Numbered from the stretch's first letter, positions 1 to 8,850 are shown. The stretch: DNA of 48,714 nucleotides from Clostridia bacterium (GCA_017436255.1 JAFSDK010000016.1:1-48714); one strand, 5' to 3'. Notes: generated from the sequence alone by a model not told the origin. Made by a program: numbers and translations.

Positions 1-83
1 ATTACTACAACAACGAAAGAATTTCCTTAAAACTAAAAGGAATGAGCCCGGTACAATACCGAACTCATTCACAATTAATTTAA
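1..83 (+). pseudogene. 3' end of an IS3-family transposase (partial, cut by window edge)
   Basis: Reading from base 3, the frame gives YYNNERISLKLKGMSPVQYR followed by THSQLI and a TAA at 81-83. The NNERI...LKGMSPVQYR ending is the characteristic C-terminus of the rve-type integrase (OrfB) of IS3/IS150 elements, which carries out DDE cut-and-paste transposition. Only the last 26 residues are inside the window, so whether the element is intact cannot be judged. The A+T-rich bases that follow, to about 120, should include the right end of the element, but the terminal repeat cannot be fixed without the other end. Confidence 0.8.
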
Positions 84-186
84 TATTTAATTTTGTCTAA
101 ACTTTGGGGTTCACTTCATATGCGCCGGGTTCTAAAGGACAGTTTTTACTAATGAAATACTAACTGAACAAACGACTACTGCCAGA

Positions 187-310
187 GGCTCCCTTGTGTA
201 AAGGGAGCTGACGCCGAAGGCGGCTGAGGGATTGTTTTACAAAGGATTTTAGTTTTTTACAATCCCTCCGTCACGGCGAGACGTGCCACCTCCCTTTACA
301 CAAGGGAGGC
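187..310. repeat. MITE-like palindromic repeat element
   Basis: The left arm GGCTCCCTTGTGTAAAGGGAG (188 onward) is matched, inverted, by the right arm ending at 310, which reads GCCTCCCTTGTGTAAAGGGAG on the other strand. Inner arms also pair: TGAGGGATTGT near 225 with ACAATCCCTCCG near 259. The whole 124-base unit can fold into one long imperfect hairpin and has no coding capacity. Such units are usually non-autonomous mobile repeats. It lies between an IS3 remnant and an XRE gene, which fits an insertion-prone spot. Confidence 0.75.
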
Positions 311-377
311 TTTTTCTTGCCCGTAAGTGCGCACTTACCCACCACCGAATGTGGCAGTGCAATTACATAAAGTATAA

Positions 378-408
378 GCCTCCGGCAAGGATTTTCCATG
401 TCGGAGGC
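378..408 (-). terminator. probable terminator hairpin of the XRE gene
   Basis: GCCTCCG at 378-384 pairs with CGGAGGC at 402-408 around a 17-base loop. It sits 20 bases beyond the stop of the minus-strand regulator. The run of T after the stem on the minus strand is weak, so this is a plausible rather than a strong terminator. Confidence 0.45.
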
Positions 409-427
409 TAAAATTTTGTTGCACAGG

Positions 428-1618
428 TTAATTAGTTGATATTTCTCTGCAAACAACGCATTTATCCAATCTCTCAAAAAGCACATCAAAGCGTTTGTCT
501 GCCCTCATAGTGTCAAACCAAGCATGCTTAAAGGCTTTTTGATAATCAAGAGGAATGATCCAATTCCACCAATCATTATACTGTAGACTGATTTCCTTGT
601 ATTCCTTGCCGTCTTTCTCAAGCCAATTGATTTTGGATTCCAAAGCAAAGCCTTCAAGTGCTGGAGATGAACAGCCTATCTTGAACTCGTCATCTGTGAT
701 TGACATGATCTGTTCAATCACGCGTATTGTGTCTTCAAAGGCATCATAAGCTTCATCCATTTTTCCAAGCTTGGCAAAAGAAGCCGAATAGCGTATTCCA
801 AGCTGTATTCTTTCCTCACACCACAAATCCGGACCTGTTCCACCGCTGATCAAATACTTCTTATCGGGAGACAAATTGTTTACTGCGTTGAGATAGCCAA
901 GCTGTGTTTCGCAAAACCAAATAAAATGATTAGGATCCTTGCAAAGATATACTTGCCAATCATTCGCCGCAGTTAGAATATGCGAAAGCTCATACCACAG
1001 AATGCCATGCCTTACAGGTTCAATTTTATCAAGCTCCTCACGCATTTTGTATCTTCTAAACAGCAAGCTTGATCGTGCCATATCCTCTCGGCTGGCATAT
1101 GCATCCAAGAAAGCGGAAATGTGCTCATCATCCTCCATATACGACATGCATTCAATAACTTGATAATGCTGTTCTTTAGGACACACACTGAATATTTCTT
1201 CTGCTAAAAGACGCATTTCTTCGAGAACCTTCTCGTCTCGAAACAAACGGACTTTCCAAATCTCGGTATACAATCCCCAAAACCAATAGTGCTGATATTC
1301 TTTGAGATTGCGTCGTATTTCTCGCATGATATCGATAGTTTTCTGAACATCCTTTGCACGGACAGCGGTTTCAAAAGATTGTTGAAGCTCAATGCAAAAC
1401 TTTTCTTTTTCTTCCTCGGTAACTCCAAGCAACGCATCTACCGACATTTCAAAAAACGATGCGATCATTGGCAGCATTTCGATATCAGGGTAGGTCGCAC
1501 CTATTTCCCACCGAGAAATAGCCTGTGGAGATGTCCCGAATTTTTCCGCTAATTGTTCTTGAGTAAGGTTCATGCGTCTGCGGTTTATACGTATTTGGTT
1601 TCCTAAGTTCAATTTCAT
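428..1618 (-). CDS. XRE-family transcriptional regulator with long C-terminal helical domain
   Basis: A 396-residue protein. Residues about 4-60 are a clear XRE/Cro helix-turn-helix (IRINRRRMNLTQEQLAEKFG, then TSPQAISRWEIGATYPD). The remaining 330 residues are helical and TPR-like in look, as in many Firmicutes regulators that sense a ligand or peptide through the C-terminal part. The start was placed at 1618 because GGAG lies just upstream at good spacing; an upstream ATG at 1642 would add eight residues but has no such site. The gene stands alone with its own promoter and terminator. The target is unknown; the inverted repeat at 1722-1744 is a possible operator. Confidence 0.8.
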   Translation of the reverse strand: MKLNLGNQIRINRRRMNLTQEQLAEKFGTSPQAISRWEIGATYPDIEMLPMIASFFEMSVDALLGVTEEEKEKFCIELQQSFETAVRAKDVQKTIDIMREIRRNLKEYQHYWFWGLYTEIWKVRLFRDEKVLEEMRLLAEEIFSVCPKEQHYQVIECMSYMEDDEHISAFLDAYASREDMARSSLLFRRYKMREELDKIEPVRHGILWYELSHILTAANDWQVYLCKDPNHFIWFCETQLGYLNAVNNLSPDKKYLISGGTGPDLWCEERIQLGIRYSASFAKLGKMDEAYDAFEDTIRVIEQIMSITDDEFKIGCSSPALEGFALESKINWLEKDGKEYKEISLQYNDWWNWIIPLDYQKAFKHAWFDTMRADKRFDVLFERLDKCVVCREISTN

Positions 1619-1674
1619 ACTATATCTCCATTCTGTCAGCATCTGCGCAGGGCTTATGTTTTACCGGTGATAAT

Positions 1675-1703
1675 AGTATACCATATTATGTAGCCATAAT
1701 CAA
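1675..1703 (-). promoter_or_regulatory. sigma-A-type promoter of the XRE gene
   Basis: On the minus strand TTGATT (1703-1698), a 17-base spacer and TATACT (1680-1675), with an extended -10 (TGG before TATACT). The start codon at 1618 lies about 50 bases downstream of the expected start site. Confidence 0.6.
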
Positions 1704-1721
1704 GCGCACAGTTTGTGAGAT

Positions 1722-1744
1722 TTTTTCTCAATTTATGAGAAAAA
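1722..1744. promoter_or_regulatory. inverted repeat upstream of the XRE promoter
   Basis: TTTTTCTCA (1722-1730) and TGAGAAAAA (1736-1744) are a perfect 9-base inverted repeat around five bases. It lies between the XRE promoter and the end of the aspS operon. It could be an operator or part of an intergenic hairpin; the sequence alone does not decide. Confidence 0.35.
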
Positions 1745-1751
1745 CAAATTC

Positions 1752-1783
1752 AGCCTCGGAAGGGAGGATTCCCAGCCGAGGCT
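1752..1783 (-). terminator. terminator of the mgsA-hisS-aspS operon
   Basis: AGCCTCGG (1752-1759) pairs with CCGAGGCT (1776-1783). Read on the minus strand the stem is followed by GAATTTGTTTTT, a T-rich tract. It lies 56 bases beyond the aspS stop. Confidence 0.6.
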
Positions 1784-1838
1784 TTTAACTATTCAAAACT
1801 GTCCTTAAGAACACGCGCCATATAGTTCGGGTTTTTTG

Positions 1839-3623
1839 TTATTCTTCGTTTTTAGTTATCGCGATTGATAGGTCGGTAAGCTGAACCTCGTCAACGTTGC
1901 CGGGTGCACCCGACATAAGCTCACTCGAATTTGAAACCTTCGGGAAGGCGATTACGTCACGCAGATTATCGGCACCGCACATAAGCATAACAAGGCGGTC
2001 AAGACCGATACCCATACCACCGTGAGGCGGTGCGCCAAAGCGGAAGGCGTCGGTTAAGAAGCCGAATTTTTGGTGTGCTTCCTCGTCACTCAGCCCCAAA
2101 GCTGTAAACATCTGCTTTTGTAGCTCGGGGTCGGTTATACGAATAGAGCCCGAGGACAATTCAATGCCGTTAAGCACCAAGTCGTATGCCTTGGCAAAGA
2201 CCTTTTCGGGTGCGCTTTCAAGATACTGTACGCACTCGTCAAGCGGTGAGGTGAAGGGGTGATGCATAGCATCCCAGTTGCCCGTTTCCTCGTTATATTC
2301 AAAGAAGGGGAATTCGGTTATCCACAAGAAGTTAAAGGTGTCGGGGATAATGTCGAGACGCTTAGCAACGGTTAAACGTAGTGCGCCAAGCACCGAGAGT
2401 ACCGTCTTTTTACGGTCGGCACAGAAGAGCACAACGTCACCCTTTTCGGCGCCTGTTTTCTCAATTATGGCCGCCATTTCATCCTCAGTCATAAATTTCG
2501 AGAAGGAGCAGGTGGGTACATCCTCAACCCAACGAATAAAGGCAAGACCCTTAGCGCCAATACCCTTTGCTTCTTCGGTGAGTTTATCAATTTCTTTTCG
2601 GGTATATACGTCGGCAGCGTTTTTAGCGGTAATTGCACGAACGGTACCACCGTTTTTAACTGTATCGGCAAATACGCCAAATCCGCAATTTTCAACAATA
2701 TCCGAAACATCGGTTATATTCATATCAAAACGGGTATCGGGTTTATCCGAACCGTAGTTTTCCATAGCTTCGGTATAGGTAAGGCGGGGTAGGGGTGTAG
2801 TGATGTCAACGTCTAATACTTCTTTGAAGAGGCGCTTAACAAAACCTTCACCGATAGAAAGAACGTCTTCCATCTCAACAAATGACATCTCAAGGTCAAT
2901 CTGTGTAAATTCAGGTTGACGGTCGGCACGTAGGTCTTCGTCACGGTAGCAACGAGCCAACTGCATATAGCGGTCAAAACCTGAGAGCATAAGCAACTGC
3001 TTGTAAAGCTGAGGTGACTGCGGAAGAGCAAAGAAAGAGCCCTTGTGTATACGCGAAGGCACTAAATAGTCGCGTGCGCCCTCGGGTGTAGATTTAATAA
3101 GGGTAGGTGTTTCTATTTCAATAAAGCCGTTTTCGTCAAAATAGTCACGTGTTACCTTGGTGATTTTATGGCGCATCATAATATTCTTCTGAAGTGGTGC
3201 ACGGCGGAGGTCAAGGTAGCGGTATTTAAGACGTAAATCTTCTTTAACGTCGGTTTCGCTTAAAATTTCAAAGGGAGGGGTTTCCGATTGACCAAGAACC
3301 CTTAAATCGGTAACCTCAATTTCGATATGACCTGTGGGTATGTCGTTATTAACCGATGAGCGTGCTCTTACAAGACCGCTTGCCATAACAACGTATTCAC
3401 TACGGACAGCAAATGCCTTATCGAAAATTTCCTTTTCGGTGGTATCGTCAAATGCAAGTTGAACTATACCCGTGCGGTCGCGAAGATCTATAAATATGAG
3501 CGCTCCTAAGTCGCGTTGGCGTTGTACCCAACCGCAAACAGTAACGGTTTTACCAATATCACCATCACGCAGAACACCGCAGTAGTGGGTGCGCTTTAAA
3601 GAATTCATTCTATCAAGTTTCAT
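1839..3623 (-). CDS. aspS: aspartyl-tRNA synthetase
   Basis: This cytoplasmic class II synthetase charges tRNA-Asp with aspartate using ATP. The 594-residue length is normal for the bacterial type. Visible in order are the N-terminal OB-fold anticodon domain (VTVCGWVQRQRDLGALIFID, then LRDRTG), the catalytic core with the motif 2 region (FTQIDLEMSF), the bacterial insert region with GSDKPDTRF, and motif 3 near the C-terminus (GAPPHGGMGIGLDRLVMLMC). The start at 3623 follows AGGAG at good spacing; an internal ATG at 3608 is less well placed. It lies 11 bases after hisS and is the last gene of the operon. Confidence 0.96.
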   Translation of the reverse strand: MKLDRMNSLKRTHYCGVLRDGDIGKTVTVCGWVQRQRDLGALIFIDLRDRTGIVQLAFDDTTEKEIFDKAFAVRSEYVVMASGLVRARSSVNNDIPTGHIEIEVTDLRVLGQSETPPFEILSETDVKEDLRLKYRYLDLRRAPLQKNIMMRHKITKVTRDYFDENGFIEIETPTLIKSTPEGARDYLVPSRIHKGSFFALPQSPQLYKQLLMLSGFDRYMQLARCYRDEDLRADRQPEFTQIDLEMSFVEMEDVLSIGEGFVKRLFKEVLDVDITTPLPRLTYTEAMENYGSDKPDTRFDMNITDVSDIVENCGFGVFADTVKNGGTVRAITAKNAADVYTRKEIDKLTEEAKGIGAKGLAFIRWVEDVPTCSFSKFMTEDEMAAIIEKTGAEKGDVVLFCADRKKTVLSVLGALRLTVAKRLDIIPDTFNFLWITEFPFFEYNEETGNWDAMHHPFTSPLDECVQYLESAPEKVFAKAYDLVLNGIELSSGSIRITDPELQKQMFTALGLSDEEAHQKFGFLTDAFRFGAPPHGGMGIGLDRLVMLMCGADNLRDVIAFPKVSNSSELMSGAPGNVDEVQLTDLSIAITKNEE

Positions 3624-3634
3624 TTAAACATCTC

Positions 3635-4939
3635 CTAAAACATCGACTCGGTGAGATTATCCAAAGCGAGTGTATTAATAAGCTTGTAAAAATCTTCTAC
3701 TATATTTTCGGCATTAACTTCTGTTTCCTCACCATTTTGCATATTTTTAATACGCAAAATACCGCATTTGACTTCGTCCTCACCTAAAACACAGGTAAAT
3801 TTTGCACCAATTTTATTAGCATATTTAAGTTGAGCGCGAAGTCCGCGTCCGTTTATATCGCTAAGTGCTTCAAAACCCTCGGCACGTAAAATAGCGCAAA
3901 GTTTAGTTGCAAAAACCTGTTCGTTTTCACCCATCGGTGCAAAATAGATATCACAGGTTGCTTTTTCGGGGAATTCGGCATTTTGTGCCCCTAATACCAT
4001 CATAAGTCTTTCAAGACCCATAGCAAAACCTACCGACTGAACTGCAGGACCGCCAAGTTGAGCGATAAGTCCGTCGTAACGGCCGCCGCCACAAACGGTT
4101 GACTGTGCACCAATATCGCCTGATACAAACTCAAAAACGGTTTTGGTGTAGTAGTCAAGTCCACGTACAATTTGCGGATTAACGGTATATTTAAGACCTG
4201 CGGCATCAAGGTGAGCCTGTAATTGAGCGTGATGTTCCTTACACTCGTCACACAAAAAGTCAAGTACAACAGGCGCGCCTTCGGCAATACCTTTACAAAC
4301 GGGTGATTTACAGTCAAGTATACGCATGGGGTTGCGCTCAAGTCTGTCTTTACAGGTGCCGCAGAGTTCTTCGCTGTTGTCGGCAAAATATGCCTTTAAT
4401 GCCTTGTGATATTCTGCACGGCAGGTAGGACATCCAATAGAGTTAATCTCAAGTGAAAGATTTTTTATGCCTATATCGGATAACACCTGATTAGCAAGCA
4501 ATATAACCTCGGCATCGGCGGCAGGGGTGTTGGCACCGATACACTCAATACCGAATTGGTGAAACTCACGAAGTCTGCCTGCCTGAGGCTTTTCGTAGCG
4601 GTAGCAACCGCCGATATAACAAGCCTTAACCGGCAAAGTGCCGTTAACAAGACCGTTTTCAATAGAACTTCTTACAACGCCTGCGGTAAATTCAGGACGA
4701 AGAGTTATTGAGCGACCGCCCTTGTCATCAAAGGTGTACATTTCTTTTTGTACAACGTCGGTTGTATCACCCACACCGCGCGAGAAAACCTCGGTATGCT
4801 CAAAAACGGGTATGCGAATTTCGCGATAGCCGTAGAGCAAAGCGGTGTTAAGCATTGTCTGCTCAACGTATTGCCATTTATAACTGTCATCAGGCATTAC
4901 GTCACAGGTACCCTTAATAGCTTTTATGATTTCAGCCAT
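3635..4939 (-). CDS. hisS: histidyl-tRNA synthetase
   Basis: A class II synthetase of 434 residues that loads histidine on tRNA-His. Supporting motifs are IKGTCDVMPDDS at the N-terminus, motif 2 (SITLRPEFTAGVVRS), the histidine-binding loop (QIVRGLDYYTKTVFEF), STVCGGGRYDGLIAQLGG, and motif 3 (SVGFAMGLERLMMVL), followed by an anticodon-binding domain. A Cys-rich stretch at about residues 160-230 with several CxxC pairs (GCPTCRAEY, CGTCKDRL, DFLCDECKEH) occupies the insertion domain and looks like a metal-binding knuckle, as in some clostridial HisRS. GGAG precedes the ATG. The hisS-aspS pairing is common in Firmicutes. Confidence 0.96.
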   Translation of the reverse strand: MAEIIKAIKGTCDVMPDDSYKWQYVEQTMLNTALLYGYREIRIPVFEHTEVFSRGVGDTTDVVQKEMYTFDDKGGRSITLRPEFTAGVVRSSIENGLVNGTLPVKACYIGGCYRYEKPQAGRLREFHQFGIECIGANTPAADAEVILLANQVLSDIGIKNLSLEINSIGCPTCRAEYHKALKAYFADNSEELCGTCKDRLERNPMRILDCKSPVCKGIAEGAPVVLDFLCDECKEHHAQLQAHLDAAGLKYTVNPQIVRGLDYYTKTVFEFVSGDIGAQSTVCGGGRYDGLIAQLGGPAVQSVGFAMGLERLMMVLGAQNAEFPEKATCDIYFAPMGENEQVFATKLCAILRAEGFEALSDINGRGLRAQLKYANKIGAKFTCVLGEDEVKCGILRIKNMQNGEETEVNAENIVEDFYKLINTLALDNLTESMF

Positions 4940-4967
4940 AAAAAATCTCCTATCAAATTACATCACA

Positions 4968-4991
4968 AATCCAGCCCTTACGGACTGGATT
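4968..4991 (-). terminator. hairpin between mgsA-like gene and hisS
   Basis: AATCCAG (4968-4974) pairs with CTGGATT (4985-4991). It lies in the 60-base gap after the mgsA-like stop. The tract after the stem on the minus strand (TGTGATG) is not a T run, so it probably acts as a weak attenuator or processing site rather than a full terminator. Confidence 0.35.
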
Positions 4992-4999
4992 ATATTTTC

Positions 5000-5401
5000 T
5001 TATTTATTGTGTACAATCTCGCGCCAGTCAAGGTCACCGCGTTCAAGACCGTGAATAAGCATTTCGGCGGTTGCGATATTTGTGGCAACGGGGATGTTGT
5101 GTACGTCGCAAAGTCGAAGTAAAACATTTTCGTCGGGCTCATTAGGTTTTGGATTGAGCGGATCACGGAACAGTAGCAGTAGGTCAATTTCATCACAACC
5201 TATGCGAGAAGCAATCTGTTGCGAACCACCTTGCGAGCCGGCTAAAAATTTAATTATTTGTAAACCGGTTGATTCTGATACAAGTTTACCGGTTGTACCC
5301 GTCGCAAGAAGAGTGTGTTTACTTAAAACGCCGCAATAAGCAATACAAAACTGTACCATAAGTTCTTTTTTGGCGTCGTGCGCAATTAAAGCGATGTTCA
5401 T
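5000..5401 (-). CDS. mgsA: methylglyoxal synthase family protein with altered active site
   Basis: The family converts dihydroxyacetone phosphate to methylglyoxal and phosphate as a glycolytic overflow bypass. The 133-residue protein matches it along its length: IALIAHDAKKELM, ATGTTGKL, FRDPLNPKP and a C-terminal ATNIATAEMLIHGL. However, the GGDQQ loop that carries the catalytic aspartate (Asp71 in the E. coli enzyme) reads GGSQQ here, with Ser60 encoded by TCG. The active-site histidine (E. coli His98) is Asn87. Asp80 and Asp90, matching Asp91 and Asp101, are kept. Activity is therefore doubtful. AGGAG precedes the ATG. It is the first gene of the operon with hisS and aspS, behind its own promoter. 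Confidence 0.85.
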   Translation of the reverse strand: MNIALIAHDAKKELMVQFCIAYCGVLSKHTLLATGTTGKLVSESTGLQIIKFLAGSQGGSQQIASRIGCDEIDLLLLFRDPLNPKPNEPDENVLLRLCDVHNIPVATNIATAEMLIHGLERGDLDWREIVHNK

Positions 5402-5433
5402 TTATATCAACTCTCCTTATATTTAGTAAAATT

Positions 5434-5463
5434 ATAATATCATAAAAAAGGGATGTTTGTCAA
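5434..5463 (-). promoter_or_regulatory. promoter of the mgsA-hisS-aspS operon
   Basis: On the minus strand TTGACA (5463-5458), an 18-base spacer and TATTAT (5439-5434) with TGA before it (extended -10). The -35 abuts the stop codon of the upstream PBP gene, so the operon starts immediately behind the mre cluster. Confidence 0.7.
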
Positions 5464-7434
5464 TTATTCAAGGACAACATATGGTAAAATTTCGTCGCCA
5501 TCATTTTTTGCAGCAAAGAAGTATTGGTCAAATACTGCCTTGGCTACCGACGTAACACCAAAGGTAGAACTGCCGTGTTCTAATACAACGGCAACAACTA
5601 TTTCGGGATTTTCATACGGTGCAAAGGAAACGAAAACGCTGTGGTCGGCGCCGTTGTCGGTTTGCGACGTACCCGTTTTACCACCGATTTTTATAGGATA
5701 TGATGCAAATACTGCACGTCCTGTACCGTCTTCTGTAACCGAAAGCATGCCTTCTTTAACGGCGGTTAGGGTTGATTCTTTAATACTAACTTTACCAGCG
5801 ACCTCTGCCTTACCTGAAAAATAGGTTTCGCTTTGGTCTTGCGAAAGGATTTTATCGATAAGTGTCGCCTTATAGCGTGTACCGCCATTGGCAACGGTAG
5901 ACGTATATACTGCCAACTGTAGCGGTGTAAATGCATTTAGCTGACCGATTGCTACCTGAATGGTATTTCCCGAGTCGCTATCATATTCGGTAAGCAGACC
6001 TGCCGAGTCGTTAACCTCAACGCCGGTTGCAACCCCAAGACCAAAGTCTTTAAAATATCGGTTTAATTTTTTTATACCAAGACGTCTGCCAACCTCAAAG
6101 AAGTAGTAGTTGCAAGAACGAGAAATAGCTGTTTTTAGCGCAATTCTACCATGGAAGTGCATACATTCAGGTTGGAAGTCGCCAAAATAGGTGTAGGTTC
6201 TTTTACAGTAGATTGATTCACTTTTTGTAACCTTGTTATTTTCAAGCGCCGCAATGGCAACGGCAGGTTTTATGGTTGAACCTATGGGGTAGATGCCCTT
6301 GAATGCTCTGTCAAGAAGAGGCGTATTTTTATCGTTTACAAGTTTATTGTAGTTTTTTGAAAGTGTCGCAAGGTCATAAGACGGATAGTTTGCGGAGGTT
6401 AAAACGCCACCGTTTTTAATATCCATAACAACAACGGCACCACCTGTAACCGAGCCACCCTCACCTTGCAGTTTTTTTATGTTTTGCTCAAGAATTTTTT
6501 GTGTTTGTTTTTGTAGATTTTTGTTGATGGTTAACATAATGGTTTTACCCGGAATGGGTTCTTTGGTTACTTCACTTTTAATTATGTTGCCATCTTTATC
6601 AAGGATGTGTGTTATTTCGCCGTCAATACCATGAAGTTGTTCTTCGGCGTAAAGTTCAATACCGCTTTTTCCAACCTTGTCATTATATGAATAACCCTTT
6701 TTGTTGTATTCTTCCCACTCTTCTTCATAAATGGGACCAATTGTACCGATAAGGTGGGGTGCTAAATCAGTGACAGGATAGTAACGATATGGTGTAACCT
6801 CAACCGTTACACCGGGCATACTGTGGCCGAGTTCTGAAATAGTGAGCATAAGGTTATCATTTATATCTTCGGCAAAGGTGTAAGGTATCGATACCGAAAA
6901 GGATGCCTTATCCATAGAGTATCTTACGCCCATTATTTTTCTTTGCATATCCTTTGAGTAACCGTTAAGGTCATATTTTTCAACAAAGCGATCAAAACAG
7001 TTCTCAGCGGTTGCATAGTTTGCAAGGTTTAAAAATGAAATAATCTTTTCATCGGCAACGTCATCGGTAAATCCGTAAGGTGATGTTTTGTTAAGCGGTA
7101 GAGCATCTACGTATTCGCACTTTTCTTTTTCGCACAACTCAATAAGACGGACGATTAGTGCATTGATGTTTTTTAAATTCATATTCTGTCGGTTAAAAAC
7201 AATGTCGTAACCGTCACGGTTTATGGCAATTTGTCTGCCGTCGCAATCAAGTATTTCACCACGCGGTGCTTTAAGTACGCTGGTTATCTGTGTAGCGCCT
7301 GATATTTGATTACTGTATTTTTCTCGGCTAAGAACCTGAAGTGAAAAAATGCGTACAGCATAAAAGGCTATAACAATGGCTAAAATAATCGACAAAACGG
7401 TTATAAACGGGCGTTTGTCCTTGTTGAACGGCAT
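5464..7434 (-). CDS. mrdA: penicillin-binding protein 2-like transpeptidase (class B PBP)
   Basis: This class B PBP cross-links peptidoglycan during cell elongation, working with the MreBCD complex. Residues about 10-30 form the single membrane anchor. The dimerisation domain follows (APRGEILDCDGRQIAINRDG). The transpeptidase domain has all three signature motifs: SxxK at Ser386-Thr-Ile-Lys389, SxN at Ser440-Cys-Asn442, and KTG at Lys586-Thr-Gly588. At 656 residues it is of normal length. The start has AAAGGATG just upstream. It is the last gene of mreB-mreC-mreD-PBP, which supports a role in side-wall synthesis. A spore-cortex SpoVD-type role is less likely because there is no PASTA domain. 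Confidence 0.93.
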   Translation of the reverse strand: MPFNKDKRPFITVLSIILAIVIAFYAVRIFSLQVLSREKYSNQISGATQITSVLKAPRGEILDCDGRQIAINRDGYDIVFNRQNMNLKNINALIVRLIELCEKEKCEYVDALPLNKTSPYGFTDDVADEKIISFLNLANYATAENCFDRFVEKYDLNGYSKDMQRKIMGVRYSMDKASFSVSIPYTFAEDINDNLMLTISELGHSMPGVTVEVTPYRYYPVTDLAPHLIGTIGPIYEEEWEEYNKKGYSYNDKVGKSGIELYAEEQLHGIDGEITHILDKDGNIIKSEVTKEPIPGKTIMLTINKNLQKQTQKILEQNIKKLQGEGGSVTGGAVVVMDIKNGGVLTSANYPSYDLATLSKNYNKLVNDKNTPLLDRAFKGIYPIGSTIKPAVAIAALENNKVTKSESIYCKRTYTYFGDFQPECMHFHGRIALKTAISRSCNYYFFEVGRRLGIKKLNRYFKDFGLGVATGVEVNDSAGLLTEYDSDSGNTIQVAIGQLNAFTPLQLAVYTSTVANGGTRYKATLIDKILSQDQSETYFSGKAEVAGKVSIKESTLTAVKEGMLSVTEDGTGRAVFASYPIKIGGKTGTSQTDNGADHSVFVSFAPYENPEIVVAVVLEHGSSTFGVTSVAKAVFDQYFFAAKNDGDEILPYVVLE

Positions 7435-7467
7435 TTTTTCACATCCTTTCTTTAATTACAATTTAGT

Positions 7468-7980
7468 TTATTGCGGATACTTAATTTTACTTACAAGTAT
7501 GCCAAAGAAGTAAAACGGAATAATAAAGAGCGCCGAATAAACGGCAGAGGGCACTGCATAGAAAAGCAGATAATCGGCGGCATCATTACTACCAAGGAAA
7601 AGATACTCAACAAGCCATTTAGCCCCAAAATATAGAATATTGGCAGATAACGATAAAACACCTGCCGCGTAAATGTTTTTATTAAGTATATAGGTCATAA
7701 GCAGACCCGCAATAAGACCTATAAGCATTAGTAAAATAGTGTTAAACCCTGTAAGTTGTGATGAAACGGCATCGGCGAAAATTCCGGCAATGAGACCGCT
7801 CCAAAATCCAAGCCATTCACCATAGTAAAATGCCACCGTTACAACTGCGGCAACAAGCGGCATAGGTGACGCGTTGGCAATGCGAAGAGGCAAAATCTCG
7901 GTATAGTTTATTAAAAAAAGCAATGCAAAGAAAATTACGTATAACACGATGTGCAGATAATGGTTTTTTTGGTTAGTCAT
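7468..7980 (-). CDS. mreD: rod shape-determining membrane protein MreD
   Basis: A 170-residue, very hydrophobic protein with about five membrane helices; the stretch LVAAVVTVAFYYGEWLGFWSG and the SQLTGFNTIL loop are typical of MreD. It is the integral membrane partner of MreC and MreB in the elongasome. Its ATG overlaps the mreC stop by one base (TAATG), implying translational coupling. MreD sequences diverge strongly, so the call leans on topology and position. Confidence 0.9.
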   Translation of the reverse strand: MTNQKNHYLHIVLYVIFFALLFLINYTEILPLRIANASPMPLVAAVVTVAFYYGEWLGFWSGLIAGIFADAVSSQLTGFNTILLMLIGLIAGLLMTYILNKNIYAAGVLSLSANILYFGAKWLVEYLFLGSNDAADYLLFYAVPSAVYSALFIIPFYFFGILVSKIKYPQ

Positions 7981-8828
7981 TATTTGCCACCGCCTGTTTT
8001 TCCCGAGAAATCTGTTATTACCATAACCTGACGAATTTCTCTTACGTTTACAAAAGGCTCAATCTCTGCATAAAGTGAGGTTTTAAACTCTTCTTGCGAA
8101 ATGTTGCTGATTTTACCAATGAGCAGTCCCTTAGGGAAAACACCGCTACCCGATGTTACAACATAGTCACCGATAGCAACAGATGAGGTGCGGCGTATGT
8201 TGTACATACGTGTTTTGCCGCTTGAAGTAAGGGTTAAATTACCGCCTATTATGCCGGCATCACTTGTTCGGCTATCAATAGCACCGACCGAAATGTTTGG
8301 ATCTAAAATAGTGGTGACTTTTGAGGTGGTAAGACCAACACTTGAAACGTAACCCACAAGACCTGCATCGGTAATTACGGGGTCGTGCACCTGTATACCG
8401 TCTACCGAGCCCGCATCAATTGTAAATGCGCCGTATTCATCATTTGAGTCGCGTGAAATAATAACGGCACTCTCAAACTGAAAATCGGGATGTGCATCTT
8501 TGATTTCAAGATAGTTTTTGTAAAATTCGTTTTCTGCCTTGATTTTTTCGTAATCGGCAATCTGTTCGTTAAGGTGGTTGATTTCATCCTGAAGTTCGCT
8601 TTTTTCGACAATCAAGGTTTCGTTATCCCTGAACTTTTGGGTGAAATCTCTAAAACCGTTGGAAATAGAGGTTGCTATTCTTTGGAAAGGTGAGGAAATT
8701 ACACCGGAAAGGCTTGATTGAGGCGCAAAGATACCACCCGCTATCCATGCAATTAAGGTTAGCGAGAGTATAACCGCCGTTACGGCGCTAATTATTTTAA
8801 ATTTTCGGCTACGAAAGAAAAAGCGCAC
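7980..8828 (-). CDS. mreC: rod shape-determining protein MreC
   Basis: A 282-residue bitopic protein. One membrane helix lies at about residues 12-33, then a coiled coil at about 65-110 (ELQDEINHLNEQIADYEKI), then the paired beta-barrel domain (VIISRDSNDEYGAFTIDAGS; GLVGYVSSV; VVTSGSGVFPKGLLIGKI). MreC links cytoplasmic MreB to periplasm-side PBPs. Translation starts at GTG (8828) behind AAAGGAC. It sits directly downstream of mreB. Confidence 0.95.
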   Translation of the reverse strand: MRFFFRSRKFKIISAVTAVILSLTLIAWIAGGIFAPQSSLSGVISSPFQRIATSISNGFRDFTQKFRDNETLIVEKSELQDEINHLNEQIADYEKIKAENEFYKNYLEIKDAHPDFQFESAVIISRDSNDEYGAFTIDAGSVDGIQVHDPVITDAGLVGYVSSVGLTTSKVTTILDPNISVGAIDSRTSDAGIIGGNLTLTSSGKTRMYNIRRTSSVAIGDYVVTSGSGVFPKGLLIGKISNISQEEFKTSLYAEIEPFVNVREIRQVMVITDFSGKTGGGK

Positions 8829-8850
8829 GTTAATCGTCCTTTCTTAAAAA

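Noticed and set aside
2278-2757. Plus-strand open frame of 159 codons inside aspS
   Set aside because: It lies antisense to conserved AspRS coding sequence, has no ribosome site and no family likeness.
4940-4999. T-box riboswitch ahead of hisS or aspS
   Set aside because: The gaps (60 and 11 bases) are too short for a T-box, and no T-box sequence TGGNACC is present.
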